From NCBI GenBank assembly GCA_001931875.2, contig MSJH02000578.1:248001-312000 (forward strand): a stretch of 64,000 bases of DNA. The letters are read 5' to 3'. Positions 1 through 10,852 of this stretch are shown piece after piece. The position numbers were made by a program, and so were the translations under genes. The notes under the pieces are model-generated. The model ran no database searches and was not told where the DNA came from. It worked only from the letters and a program-made list of their open reading frames with translations. How positions within the stretch are numbered: the first letter of the stretch is position 1; each line of letters starts with the position of its first letter. This stretch comes from Byssochlamys sp. IMV 00236. Its lineage: Eukaryota > Ascomycota > Eurotiomycetes > Eurotiales > Thermoascaceae.

Positions 1-1287
1 GCACAGAGATACCGTACAATGGAGCAGATGAAGGCGCGTTACTACACGGTTGCTGCCAACATGCTAGCACTCGAACATCCACCATCCGAAATGTCGGAAG
101 CAGAATTCGATCTCCATGAGAAGATGATGAAATTTGATCCGGAACGGGAGAGAGCGCGCAAGGAATTGGCTGGTCTGCAGCTGAACCGCTCGGCCGACGA
201 AGTGCGCGAGGAGATGATCCTTCTGGAAGAGCTTAAGCGCATCACAGCCAACGAGCAGCAGTTCATCGCTGAACGCAGAGAACTGTACTCAAGGCTCGAA
301 GTTCCCATCAGCGTCGGCAACACCACGATGTATCAGTCCAGCCAAGGCCTATCACAGCTGCTGCAGATGTTGCTGCAAGCTGACAAGAGCAAGAAGCGCC
401 GTTCCATTCTCGGTCCCGAAGCTGCTGCAGCTAGTCCTGCCGCGCAGACTCCTGCTGGAAACGCTCCAAGCAGTGCCAGGGACAGCAGAGCAGACACCCC
501 CACCGGTCCTGCTGCTGCAACGAACAAGAAATCCGTCGCAGCAGCCGCGGCTGCTGCTAACAAGGAGGCTCAGCAGACTATCAAGACTCTCACACCGGCC
601 GAAGAAGCCAAATACGGTGTACAGCACCACGACCGTCTCGCACCCGGTGTCCAATTCCGGAGCGACAGAGCTCAGAAGCTCACCCAAGCCAAATCGAACA
701 TCCAGACTCAGAAATTGGCCGCCGCTCTCAACGAGCTTGAAGTCCCTCTCCGCCTCGTCATGCCCACAGAGCGCGTATGCAAGGAATTCGAAAGACTTAT
801 CCACTCCGTCAACCTCCTCCTGGACGCCCGAAAGGTCTCCGAGAAAGTCGAGAGCGAAATCCGCATCATCGAAGCCGCCAAGGCCGAGAAGGAGCGCAAG
901 GAACGTGAAGCAAGAGGCGAAACAGAAAAAGACCAGGACAAGAAACCCCAAGTCAAAACTGAATCCGACGACCAACAACAACAACAACCTACTCCTACTA
1001 CCACAGCTCCTATCCCCGAGGGAGGTGACGCCACCACTTCTACTGAAGGAACTTCTTCCAACCCTACTACTACCTCCGATGGACAAGACAAATCCAACAA
1101 CGCTTCTGCCGAAAGACCGAACGACGCCCCCGCTACAGGACCAACTGACAACAACACCACAGCAACAGCAGATGGCGAAACTGCGAACGGAGACAACAAA
1201 GATAAAGATGACTCGGCCTCGCATAAGCGTTCTGCAAGTGTTCTCAGCTCCGTAAGCGACAAGAGCGCGAAGAGGCAGAAGAAATAG
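1..1287 (+). CDS. swc4: SWR1-complex protein 4 / DMAP1-like, 5'-truncated
   Basis: This is the C-terminal 428 codons of a Swc4/DMAP1-family protein, a shared subunit of the SWR1 H2A.Z-exchange and NuA4 acetyltransferase complexes in the nucleus. The frame is open from base 1, so the true start and the SANT/Myb-like N-terminus lie to the left; the first Met (base 19) is internal. The opening RYRTMEQMKARYY is the end of the SANT region (family form: R.ieDLK.RYY). It is followed by a helical DMAP1-type segment with RERARKEL and ERRELYSRLE, then a charged coiled-coil stretch. The last ~120 residues are low complexity (Q, T, P, N and acidic) and end in a basic KRQKK that may be a nuclear signal. 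No intron is visible in this part. The family call is from recognition of motifs and is firm; the symbol follows yeast usage. Confidence 0.88.
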   Translation, partial: AQRYRTMEQMKARYYTVAANMLALEHPPSEMSEAEFDLHEKMMKFDPERERARKELAGLQLNRSADEVREEMILLEELKRITANEQQFIAERRELYSRLEVPISVGNTTMYQSSQGLSQLLQMLLQADKSKKRRSILGPEAAAASPAAQTPAGNAPSSARDSRADTPTGPAAATNKKSVAAAAAAANKEAQQTIKTLTPAEEAKYGVQHHDRLAPGVQFRSDRAQKLTQAKSNIQTQKLAAALNELEVPLRLVMPTERVCKEFERLIHSVNLLLDARKVSEKVESEIRIIEAAKAEKERKEREARGETEKDQDKKPQVKTESDDQQQQQPTPTTTAPIPEGGDATTSTEGTSSNPTTTSDGQDKSNNASAERPNDAPATGPTDNNTTATADGETANGDNKDKDDSASHKRSASVLSSVSDKSAKRQKK

Positions 1288-1852
1288 ACTAGGGACGGAC
1301 AATACGCTTTGTTTTGTCCTCACTTTCTTGATGAGTTATCTTTTATATCCCATCTGGTGTGGCATGGCAGTTGGTATAATTGTATATTATGTCTTTATTC
1401 ATGGGAGTTCTCTAATTGATCATGGGAGCGGGAACGGTTGGCGTTTCTTTCTTTCTTTCTTTCTTTTTTTTTTCGCCGGTACAGCTTCTCCAGGATTTCT
1501 TTCCTGCGTAGCTTTTGTCGTCAGCCTACTACGGTCTGCAGTAACTCTTTCAAGTTCTATAATGGTTTTTTTAAAGAAAAAGTAGCGGTAGATATGTCGG
1601 ACGAGTCGACAACAGTCATGGACATTACATAGACTATCAATGATTTGGGTATTGTATACAATCGATACGAAGAATCAATCTCACCTATCCTTCTGTCAAC
1701 CAGGCCCTTTTCGTCAGCAGCGGCGCCGATACTAATTAGATACATACTCCTACGAGCCCGTCTAGGGAGTGGTTCTCTATATATCTCGAGGTCCTATCGC
1801 CCAGATTCTCTCCCTTCTCCGCCGGTTACAAGCCTAGAAGTCTTACCCAGCT
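1288..1852. other. convergent intergenic region (swc4 3' / unknown-gene 3')
   Basis: This is the 3' flank shared by two convergent genes. It holds a (TTTC)n-oligo(T) tract at 1444-1473 and otherwise AT-rich UTR-like sequence. I see no conserved ORF or RNA gene. Confidence 0.6.
1444..1473 (+). repeat. (TTTC)n followed by oligo(T)
   Basis: Five copies of TTTC run directly into about ten T residues in the 3' flank of swc4. It is a simple microsatellite and likely length-variable between strains. Confidence 0.85.
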
Positions 1853-4681
1853 CTACTCATCTTGCGAGTGGGCTTCTTCTACAACCTGCGTCCTTCGGAT
1901 ATCAGAGCCCGAATTGGATAAGTGCCCACGAGCAGATGTTGATCTCCTGGTTCCTTCGTCTCTGGCCGATATTGGTGGCTGCTGCTCCTGCTCGATCTCG
2001 TCGGCCGGGATGTTAACGCAGTCTTCATAGAGTCTCGACCACTCCTGTGCGGTCGACGGTGACTGCTGGTTGAGATTCTCTTTCCCCGTATTCCCGGGCT
2101 GTGGGGTACTATGCGTCTCTGTTGAGAAGCGCTCATTCTCCATCAATATCTGTTGCGGACATGTCGAGAGCGTCTGCATTGGCGCAGAGTCGGACGATCC
2201 GGTCATGAGAATACGTTCGGTCTTCTGTTTCATCCACCATTCACATTGACGGACTTCTTCTGTGTAGTCCCCTAATTGCTCTTTGTATGGGACAACACTC
2301 GTACCACGAGGGATCTGAAGTTCGGGGAACTTTGGCTGTCGATATTTAGCTGCCTCTGCTGTAAAACCAGCGCGATACCGTCTAGCTTCAAAGCTCTTCG
2401 GGCGATATAATCTCGTCCATTTGCGAATGAACTTTCGACTCTTTCCAGCGCCAGCAGCTCGTTTCTCCTTAGCTAGCTCCTTGCGCATGACATAGTCTGG
2501 AGACGGCCGAGAGTAAAAGTCACGAACAATGACGCCGTCACTGTATGTTGCCGATCCACTCCTTTCTGTTCTCGAGTGGCTTGGTAACTTCGCCCACAGA
2601 TGCTCTGTTTTCGCCCGGAGACTGCTGTGTTGCCTGGACCTCCTGCCACTTAACTCTCGGATTTCCCCGGATTCAGTACAATTGTCGTTGTAGGACGGTC
2701 TTTCTGCCATCCCAGCACCCGGAAGAGCCAAATTCGGTGTAAGAAAAGCCTTATCCGAGGACGCTCCTTTCGAATGATTGTGTATTCTACTTTCCAGGCG
2801 TAATTTGTCTGGCGGCAAAGCTGGACCATCGTCCACTGACGTATCTGGTATCTGGGGTTTCGAACTCTCAGTCCCTTCGCTAGGCACAAAGGCATATCCA
2901 AAACCAAGCCGCCTGCCTCCTGACATCCATCCCACACTGACACGGCGTGATACAGTCTCCTCCGTGTCTATTGCAGCAGTGTTGGCATTCGGGGAGGCCG
3001 GCTCGAATTGTTCTTTGAATTTGCTTTGCGTACCAGTTGTCTGAGGGACCGTGTCATCGACCTCGGATGAGAGTCCATTTGAGGGCAATGTCCTGGAATC
3101 ACCCTTCGGAGAGAATAGGTCGGAAGGAAGTGCGGAATAGCGACTAGCCCCTCTGGCCCTACCATGTCTCTTTGACAAAACAATGACATCTTTGCTGTAA
3201 CTTGGTGCTGGCACTTCCAGTCTCAGCTGATCAATTGAATTTCCGTAGTTGGAGGGAACGCTACTGGTCTGGGACATGTAGAAAGACGACACGTTTCGTC
3301 CTCGTTGGTTGTTCGATGGACTGAGCCTGGGTGTTTCCGAAGTAGACGCATTCCCGGACAGTATGGTTTGTTGTCTCAAGGAATTATAGAATATGAAATG
3401 ATCTGGAAATGGCAGTTGATCACCAGAGGAGGTCGGGTAGTCAGCAGATACTGATGCAAGTCTCTTTGATATGTTCATCTCATGGAGGCGGATGCAGTCT
3501 GGTTCGGATAGGGACCTCAGATGGGTTTGGGACCTGTAGAAATGAGACAATGGTGGCTTCTTACCATCGAACGATGACGGAGTATCAGTGCGAGATCTGG
3601 GATAGACAGGAGTTTCACTTATTTGGATCTTCATGATCTCCGCAGATAAGGCATCGTCTCCTGTGCAAGAAGAATCGTTGCTCTGGGCCCGATCATAGGG
3701 AGCTTTATTTGTAGATAAACCACGAGCCCTCATTAGTGACATGGAATCTTTATGTTGTATAACATGACCGTGATCTGATGAGGAAGAACTGCGCTGAACC
3801 AGTATGTCTTGCTCATGCGAGCTAGGCCCTGTATTGTCATGAGACAGGCTTCTCGATGGTTCAGACCGGGTCACCTCTGTCCTTTGTCGGCCATTGGCTT
3901 CATTTACAGATGAAGCGGTTGAAGGTTGCTTTGCAGAGGGATGTCCGTTACAGACCAAAGGCGAATGCCTAACCTGTTCAACTGATCCATTTCTACCTCC
4001 TATCTGTGGATCTCCATGATCAGTCTGTGATATATCACGCGGCTCCGCAGCTGACCCCGATTGTTCACTCTCCTCTCGTATGGTAAACTCGCGTTCATGG
4101 TGCAGGCTCCCAGGTGACTTGCTGCTGGACTTGGTACTCGAAAGCTGCACCGCTTGAATGGATCCCTTAGGGGTTGATATGCACTGGGCATCACTATCAT
4201 ACTCATTCTCATTCACCAGTCCACTTCCTAGCGCATGATCCAGGACAGAAGGATGTCTAGCAGTGCCTCCATTAGCTGAGAGGAAGCGCGAGCGATCTCT
4301 ATGCTTGCGGATCTGAGGCATGTTCGATGGCGAGCCTGGGCATCGTGGCTCTCTTGACAGCCGTCTGCGCAGCCTTCCTGGAATATTCTCAAGATGCCGC
4401 CGTCTCTGCTCGAGTCTCTTTGCTTTCATCGAGGCCTTGGTTTTTTGGGTCGCTAGAGGAGGCCCATGGAGAGGAGTTATGGAAGCGGTATCTCCGTCAT
4501 CAGAAGACAAGGCGGGCCTCAATACTCTCTGCAGTTGAAGACTTTCGCCTTCATCCTCTATCAGCAAGACTTCAGTTTCGTCATTCTGTTCCGCTGTCTG
4601 TCTGGCGGAATTCGAACCCTCCGGAGGTGGCTCTGAGTTGTCACTTTTCGTTCTCTTGGTTCGACGACATAAGAGGCCCAT
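1853..4681 (-). CDS. hypothetical protein, 942 aa, mostly disordered
   Basis: One uninterrupted ORF of 942 codons with no intron needed; the start is the first ATG (MGLLCRR). I do not recognise the family. Most of the protein is Ser/Pro/Arg-rich and looks disordered, with several RRxS-type basic patches that could be phosphorylation sites. One block is compositionally different: residues ~735-828 are rich in Arg, Lys, Tyr and Trp (KFIRKWTRLYRPKSFEARRY, later QCEWWMKQKTERILM) and look folded and conserved. The N-terminal MGLLC followed by a basic run would suit membrane tethering by acylation, but residue 6 is Arg, so it is not a canonical myristoylation site. Codon use is ordinary for this window. 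It is probably a Pezizomycotina-specific protein; its function is unknown. Confidence 0.75.
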   Translation of the reverse strand: MGLLCRRTKRTKSDNSEPPPEGSNSARQTAEQNDETEVLLIEDEGESLQLQRVLRPALSSDDGDTASITPLHGPPLATQKTKASMKAKRLEQRRRHLENIPGRLRRRLSREPRCPGSPSNMPQIRKHRDRSRFLSANGGTARHPSVLDHALGSGLVNENEYDSDAQCISTPKGSIQAVQLSSTKSSSKSPGSLHHEREFTIREESEQSGSAAEPRDISQTDHGDPQIGGRNGSVEQVRHSPLVCNGHPSAKQPSTASSVNEANGRQRTEVTRSEPSRSLSHDNTGPSSHEQDILVQRSSSSSDHGHVIQHKDSMSLMRARGLSTNKAPYDRAQSNDSSCTGDDALSAEIMKIQISETPVYPRSRTDTPSSFDGKKPPLSHFYRSQTHLRSLSEPDCIRLHEMNISKRLASVSADYPTSSGDQLPFPDHFIFYNSLRQQTILSGNASTSETPRLSPSNNQRGRNVSSFYMSQTSSVPSNYGNSIDQLRLEVPAPSYSKDVIVLSKRHGRARGASRYSALPSDLFSPKGDSRTLPSNGLSSEVDDTVPQTTGTQSKFKEQFEPASPNANTAAIDTEETVSRRVSVGWMSGGRRLGFGYAFVPSEGTESSKPQIPDTSVDDGPALPPDKLRLESRIHNHSKGASSDKAFLTPNLALPGAGMAERPSYNDNCTESGEIRELSGRRSRQHSSLRAKTEHLWAKLPSHSRTERSGSATYSDGVIVRDFYSRPSPDYVMRKELAKEKRAAGAGKSRKFIRKWTRLYRPKSFEARRYRAGFTAEAAKYRQPKFPELQIPRGTSVVPYKEQLGDYTEEVRQCEWWMKQKTERILMTGSSDSAPMQTLSTCPQQILMENERFSTETHSTPQPGNTGKENLNQQSPSTAQEWSRLYEDCVNIPADEIEQEQQPPISARDEGTRRSTSARGHLSNSGSDIRRTQVVEEAHSQDE

Positions 4682-5701
4682 GTCGGGTTGCCGTGCAACT
4701 GTGAGGCCAGAATTTGGTTAAAGCAAATGTACTGACAGTGATAAGTATTTCTTGACGTGAAAAGAACAAAGGATACTCGCTCGTGTCACATAGAAGATGA
4801 GATATACGCTTGGGTTCCTTCGAGGCACTCTCAGAGGGGGGGGGAGGACTACTCCATTCGGGGTTGTGTCTGCCAATGTCACAAAACGGGAAGGAGGCTC
4901 TGGCAGTTCCAGCCATTTCGATGTCTACCAGATAGAACATATCTAAGGTAAACACAAACTGACATGTGGGTATCTCTTCATATTTGGACTCATAAACGAG
5001 TCAGCTAAACTATCAAATCCGAATTGAGCAAACAACAGAGTACAGCATCTCCCAGGAGAGACCACCAGGTTGCCATGGAAAGTAAAGTCAGAGAGGAGAA
5101 ACAGGAACGCCCGTACAAATGCAAATCCGAACATGCAAGACAAAAGTTCCGCCCACGCTAGACGAGCCTTGGTCAAGAGGACTCTTTAGGAGTCGTAGCG
5201 TCCCGATGCAAGAAAAAAATTTCCCATCCACATGCAGCGCCAAAACGTGGGAAAGAAAGCGGCAACCATGCTCTATATATGTTCAAGGACACAACGGAAT
5301 AATCAGTACAAAGAGAAATGTTGACAACACCCGCTTGCTTTATGGAAACAGATCATGAGGCGACAAATGTATATCCGAATCGGTCATGAGGAAATTGCGC
5401 TAGCCAGTTGCTCATGCGCGAAACGCGACTGTCGTATACGACAAAGGCGAGAAACAAGGACAATAGACAGTTCACAGCAGATTGCAATCCAAAATCATAT
5501 CGACAACATAAACCGTAATGAGACACTGGGCATTATGCATTATTCTCCTTCGGCGGAGCAGTCGTAACCGGAACACTAGGCTTTTCATGGTCGCCTGTCG
5601 AACGTACAGGGAAAGGGAAAAACCGACGGTATCATTCGTATGTTCAATGAGTCGCATTTAGCGATCGGAGCAGCTGAATTCGTCAGACTGTCGGCGGCGA
5701 G
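4682..5701. other. intergenic: 5' flank of the 942-aa gene, 3' flank of the RGS gene
   Basis: Two genes in tandem on the minus strand border this 1.0-kb gap. It contains a G8 run near 4837 and only short ORFs in all frames without family resemblance. It probably holds the promoter and leader of the 942-aa gene on the left side and the RGS 3' UTR on the right. Confidence 0.5.
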
Positions 5702-6901
5702 TCATTCATCTCCCGGCATTCGGTTTTCACGATGAGATGCACTGCCCCCGGACCGTTTCTTAAAGCCGAGTTTCAATCCCATCTTCTTCCACGGATTATC
5801 CGTCCTCTTGGGAGTGCCACCGGAGGACAGGTCGCTAGACGGTGGAGTCATCGGCGGTGTCATCGGTTCACCTGCCGTAGGACTGGACGTGTTGCTGCTA
5901 CCCGAATCTTCGACAAGACTGGTTGACCCAGAATCGCCACTAGAGGCAGAGTGGTGACCCGGCACGCGACTGCCCGTCTTCGACAGGGCCGCAACGACGT
6001 TCAGGCTTGGGCGAGCATGGGGATGGCCACTGCCGGGAGAACGCGGGGACGCAGATTCCAACACGGACGGCCGCGGAGACATTCGACGACCCTGGGTAGT
6101 TACCCGAGTAAGATCGTCCAGGCTAGGATTCGAGAACCGATAACATTCATTTGGATTCATGTAGGAGGGGCACGACTGACTCGCGATGTGAGCAGACGAA
6201 GAAGAGCTGTTCAGAAAAGGGATAAAGATGGACTCCTCCATGAGGTCGTGCATCCGTGTCACCGCGGAATCCAGCACCTCAGGGGGAGGTGGGGTGGTCG
6301 AGTCAGCGTACTCAAGTAGACCGTCACGGACTGAGCTCGAGAGATTGATTTCTCGTGGAGATCCCGGCAAGATATATGCGGATATCAATCGTTGCCACAG
6401 CATGCACAGGTGCTCCGTCTGGGGACAGTCTGAGCAAATGGGAGATTCGCTCAGCTGGTGGGATACGGCTTGATACGTCTCCCCATATCTCTTGGCTTCC
6501 ATCGTGAATTCCAACGTCTCGAGGCAGTGGTTCTGCGAGAGATAAGCCATGAAAGCGCTGAGCGTGTAAGGAGGAGGGGCGGTGTTAGCCAAAACGTCGT
6601 CCAAGGTTGGCCGGATTGGACAGAACGCTCCACTGGGGATGGCCATGCTCATGGGCCTGGTGCCCCGAGTGCTATCCGCATCCATGTCACTATCGTGGTC
6701 TGCCTCACCTTCCGAGGAAACGGGCGAGAGTTGCGGGCTTTGGTCAGGGGTCAAGTTCCAGGAAGATGGCGTCGGAATGGTCTTCTTTGCTAGCATGGCG
6801 TACAAGGAGCGCTTGGCTACGTTTGTGGTCCCCTTCTTCTTCGCCCGAGGTCCTCCTCTGCTACCTCTGAAGCCTCGACGCTTCACGCTTTCCCGCAGCA
6901 A
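5702..6901 (-). CDS. RGS-domain protein (regulator of G-protein signalling)
   Basis: A 399-residue, single-exon protein. Residues ~98-232 form an RGS domain, which accelerates GTP hydrolysis on G-alpha subunits and so damps heterotrimeric G-protein signalling. The helix III-IV core is FMAYLSQNHCLETLEF (compare F..FL..e....nleF) and the closing helix is VTRMHDLMEESIFIPFLNS (compare V..lM..dSy.rFl.S). A basic N-terminus (residues 1-40, many R/K/G) and a Ser/Thr/Pro-rich tail ending in a basic KLGFKKR stretch flank the domain. There is no DEP, PX or transmembrane segment, so it is not FlbA-, RgsC- or GprK-like. It is nearest in layout to the small RgsA-type (yeast Rgs2-like) regulators, but I cannot assign the exact paralogue. 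In these fungi such proteins adjust growth versus conidiation. The unusually long upstream region fits complex regulation. Confidence 0.82.
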   Translation of the reverse strand: MLRESVKRRGFRGSRGGPRAKKKGTTNVAKRSLYAMLAKKTIPTPSSWNLTPDQSPQLSPVSSEGEADHDSDMDADSTRGTRPMSMAIPSGAFCPIRPTLDDVLANTAPPPYTLSAFMAYLSQNHCLETLEFTMEAKRYGETYQAVSHQLSESPICSDCPQTEHLCMLWQRLISAYILPGSPREINLSSSVRDGLLEYADSTTPPPPEVLDSAVTRMHDLMEESIFIPFLNSSSSSAHIASQSCPSYMNPNECYRFSNPSLDDLTRVTTQGRRMSPRPSVLESASPRSPGSGHPHARPSLNVVAALSKTGSRVPGHHSASSGDSGSTSLVEDSGSSNTSSPTAGEPMTPPMTPPSSDLSSGGTPKRTDNPWKKMGLKLGFKKRSGGSASHRENRMPGDE

Positions 6902-9111
6902 ACCCTCCAGTTTTCAATGGGACCGACCGCACCAGCGATGTCCCTACAGTTCCCCGTTGATCCCAAGTCTGTCTTCGTCGACCAGCGGGATCCAAGGCAA
7001 CGCCACGGAGATGCCTCCTAGATTCAATCGGCGCAATCGCTATTGACCACCGGATGAAGGACGTGGGATACAGTTCTGAGTCGTAAATGCTGCTCTTATT
7101 TGACACCGCGAGGGCAATTGACTCCACTATGCTCATCCGGCCCGGCTGGTATTCTTTCCTTTGTATTTCTGTCCCTGGCCTGGTGATATAATGGGCAAAG
7201 ACGTGAGATAACCGGGATGGAACCAATCCTAAGAACCGCCAATGTCTACCGGAGATGTGTTATGAGAGTAAGATGCGAGGTATAAGGGGGGTGGGATTCG
7301 ATGTCGGAATCGATCAATCGCTGATCGCCGAATGAGGAAAGGAAATGGGATGTTGCAGGTGAACAAAAGAAGACGCGGATTGTATCTGAAGACGGATTGT
7401 TTATGTGAGTTGACAGGACTCTTGAATATAATACTGTCCACCAGAGACTGATGGGCAGCAGTGCAGAGGGAGGGGGGATCTAACCAGGGAGGGAATCCCG
7501 TCAGAACAATCCAGGCAGCACGCGATACTTAAGACTCCGCAGCCGAGCCGCAGATCTCGTGTGAAAGAACGGGGTTCGTTGCTTCTGGAAGTTCCACTCG
7601 TGTTGAGCAGTCAAACGGAAGGGTTGAGAGAAGCCGGGACTTGATATGATATGGAGTCCAGGTCCAGCCAAAGGATGCAGGTGAGCACGTTGTCTCTGGG
7701 CTCCCTTCTTAGGGCCGAGGACAGTGCAGCAGAGCGAGTTCGAAAGCTGTACAGTCTGTAACCAAGTGGATACTTGGCAGCGAGGATTATCTGACGTTCC
7801 AAGCGGCTATTCTCGAAGAGAACGACCGTTCGATGAGTTGGACGAGTGAGATTACCTGATTCCGCTTAGAGGAACGAGACGGTGGATCGGCAGCCGTGTT
7901 CACTGTCCAGCTTAACCAGGGTCCTCTGGTCACTCGTGCCTGTCGGAAGGCTCGAGACGACAAGAATGTGGGAGGGGGTTTAACCGGTCGATGCGATTTG
8001 GAATCCCGTCCGTTCATGGGCGAACAACTGAGTATCCGGGCGGATCCAGGTGGAGAGGGCGAGTAGTAGTTATAGTTAGTCTATATCCACTTCCGATGCG
8101 AGGGCGCGATGATACGACGTAAAGCGATCACGCAGCCAGTAGAGTGTCTCTCTCTCGCCTCTTGTTGAGGATCAGAATCGATCCTCTTTGTAGAATAGAT
8201 AACTAATTGATACAGAACAGGCGCACCGGGTGGCGGTGGCCTCGTCTCGTTGCCCAGGCTGCGTCTTTGAGTCTTGAGGGATGGATAGCGCCGTGCGGTC
8301 GATCCCCAAGGAGCGGGCTGGCCAGGTCAGAGATACGATAGGGAAGAAAGACGGCGGATGGGTATGAGAGCCAGACTAGACTGCATCTTTCATAGCAAGT
8401 CCAGTGTCATTGGGGAGACTGTCCGTCGCGCAGCACTAGCAATTTCAGATCGGACCAGGATCGAGCTTCTTCTGGGGCCGTTCTGGCATGGAACTTTTGG
8501 GCAACCGAACAACGTGCTGTTCTCGTGCAGGATGGCAATTATGATTATAATTGGGCTGTTATCGGCCAGGATCTGCGACGGTTCCAGTGCAGAAAAAAAG
8601 GTCAACCCGTTCCAGCCAGCAGTTCTGACAGGTCAAACTCAACTAACTCTCTCGTACTTACAGCTTCTTCCATCCCGCCCCCAGCAGAGAGAATAATCCC
8701 TGCCTGGTCTGACTATTAATTGACTTGTCCGTACCATAATCAATTAATAATGATTAATTCCAGTTGAAAACGTAGTAAAAGATGCTGCCGGTAGCCGATG
8801 GTTCCTTGGAGATGATTGATGAATTGAGTTGTCACTAAAGAGAGAGAGTTACGCAGGTGGCTGTTTGGCCTTCCAGAAAGCGACGAGAAGATCGCGCGAC
8901 AAAAACTGCGAAGGCCGTGGAAGCAACCACGCTGCCCATGTGCCTACACCGGCATCTCCCGTTGGCCGTGGCGTTAATATCCACTCCAAGGTCTGATGGT
9001 TTTATCCACACGGCCAGGAATTATTATTGATTATTATTATGGTAATCGTCAAGAGAGTCCTCTAGTTGGCGACTGTCCAACTTTCCAAGGGGAACACTCC
9101 ACTAAAAGGGC

Positions 9112-9154
9112 GAGAAAAAAAAAAGAAAAAGAAAAAAGAGAAAAAAAAAAAAAG
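9112..9154 (+). repeat. A-rich purine tract
   Basis: About 43 bases of only A and G, mostly A, in the long intergenic region. It is simple low-complexity DNA. Confidence 0.85.
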
Positions 9155-9459
9155 TACGGGCTGCAGGATTTATCGCCACCTCTAAGGCTTCTAGAACTTC
9201 TCCAAGGCGGATCCTGACCCGGAAGTCTGCAAGGCACAGCGGATCAGTCGTTACTCAAGTAACTAGACAGCCATTATTGCGTGCTCAGAATCTCGTGTTC
9301 TTCCCGTAAGGTACTCTACCATAGAATAGTATTTGGAATGCAGACCCTTTTCGTAACTAGATGATGGATCCGTATAACTAACTACCAACGCTAGTCCGAT
9401 CTTCTTCTGGGGAAGCCGGTCACAGACGTCATGCCGACTAGTATTATATTATTTTCTTG

Positions 9460-9485
9460 TTATTATTATTATTATTATTATTATT
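9460..9485 (+). repeat. (TTA)n microsatellite
   Basis: About eight to nine uninterrupted TTA/ATT units. Similar short TTA/AAT runs occur elsewhere in non-coding parts of the window, for example 15681-15695 and 23430-23442. Confidence 0.9.
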
Positions 9486-10852
9486 GGCACCTTGGTCATG
9501 ATCTCTTTGGTTGCAGGCAGTGTAATAATCAACTAATAATCCTCAAAGATACGTGTGTGACTCCGGATGCCAGCATTGGTCGGACCCGAAAGCCAAGATG
9601 GCAGCCAACACCATCGGTTCAGCCCTAACAGCCACCGCGATCCTTCAACATCCTTCTAGAACATCGGGTAAGAATCAACTAGTGAGCATAATCAATCAGC
9701 TCAGATTTCAGATCCAACAGCAGCGTCAGTCCGCCTCTCCGTCGGAACAAAACCCAGTACTACTGTATTACCTGTTCGTCGTTTCGTACTCAACGCTAAT
9801 CAACTAATTCCATACTGCTGGCGAATATTCGGCTGCATTTTCCGCAGGCGTAAAATGGATCCATGAATTACCATAGTTGGTTACTACTGCATGCCAGTGT
9901 TACTCAAAGCTACTTTACTCTACAGAGCTTTTCACCTGCCTACCTTACTACTACTGGCCAACCAGCTGGCATAACTATACCAGGCGCTAGAGTATATCCG
10001 CAAACAGTTCAGGGCTTTCCAGGACTTTGTATGCTATTCTTGTCCATCAGTGGACCTTGATTGCGCTGCGGATAAACATTTTCTTTTGCTTTGGTCGCCT
10101 ATTCTCCGACTTCTGCAGAATACTCTACCATAGTAGCGGACTGCAGCCTGATCATAACTAGTTGATTTGTGTAGCCCATGTCTGTGTCTCCGGGGGGCGC
10201 CGAGGTGACAGCCCTATGGTAAAAGCTTACTCACCGTCGACGATCGAGATGGCAGTCATATCACCATGCTCTTAGAGACTCTGAACCGAGCAAGACAGCT
10301 CGAGTTCATTAACTACCAGCAACAAGTGATGGCAGTCAGTCTAGTTCATTCACACCCTCTCCTTCCATCACAGCAATTGATGGCAGCCTAAATCTTTCCC
10401 CCCACCCCTTCTCATTTCTTTTCCTCATCTCATCATCGTCTTTACCTTTCGTTTTGCAACGAGCTTACTCCTGTGTCTCCATCTCCTTTATGTATATCAC
10501 GACTATTAAACTTATACCTGTGACCCGGTCTCTTTATTATGATTATTAAGCTTACTTCTATATTGTCACGACGCTGAACGAAGCGGGAGAACTAGAGGGA
10601 ATCACACAGATAAAACACCACGAATCCTGCCCAGAATCCTTCCTTCTTCTCCTCTCCAGCTTGAAGTTCTTAGTTATGCTGCCCTACTAGGTTAGGATTT
10701 AGTAATGAATCTGATTTAGTTCGTTTGAGCCTGACATATATAACTATCTATCTCTTCTATTATTATAATAATAATCAAACATACTATTATATCTCTATCT
10801 CCTTCATCACAATTGTCTTCTTCTTTCACTCTACTCGCCAATAATACATAAG

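Larger units (their letters stand above)
6902..10852. other. 4-kb divergent intergenic region upstream of the RGS gene
   Basis: No ORF over ~112 codons and no family match on either strand. It holds a purine tract (9112-9154), a (TTA)n microsatellite (9460-9485) and TATTATTATAATAATAAT near 10755-10775. From about 10.4 kb on it is CT-rich, like a fungal leader for the gene starting near 10853. The RGS side (7.0-8.1 kb) has many short ATG-started ORFs on the minus strand that could be upstream ORFs in a long leader. Confidence 0.55.

Noticed and set aside
352..1323. Long minus-strand ORF (323 codons) opposite swc4, plus further antisense and frame-shifted ORFs in the same span
   Set aside because: It mirrors the repetitive Q/T/A-rich swc4 coding sequence, its composition (S/V/L/F runs) is artificial, and it matches no family; it is a shadow.
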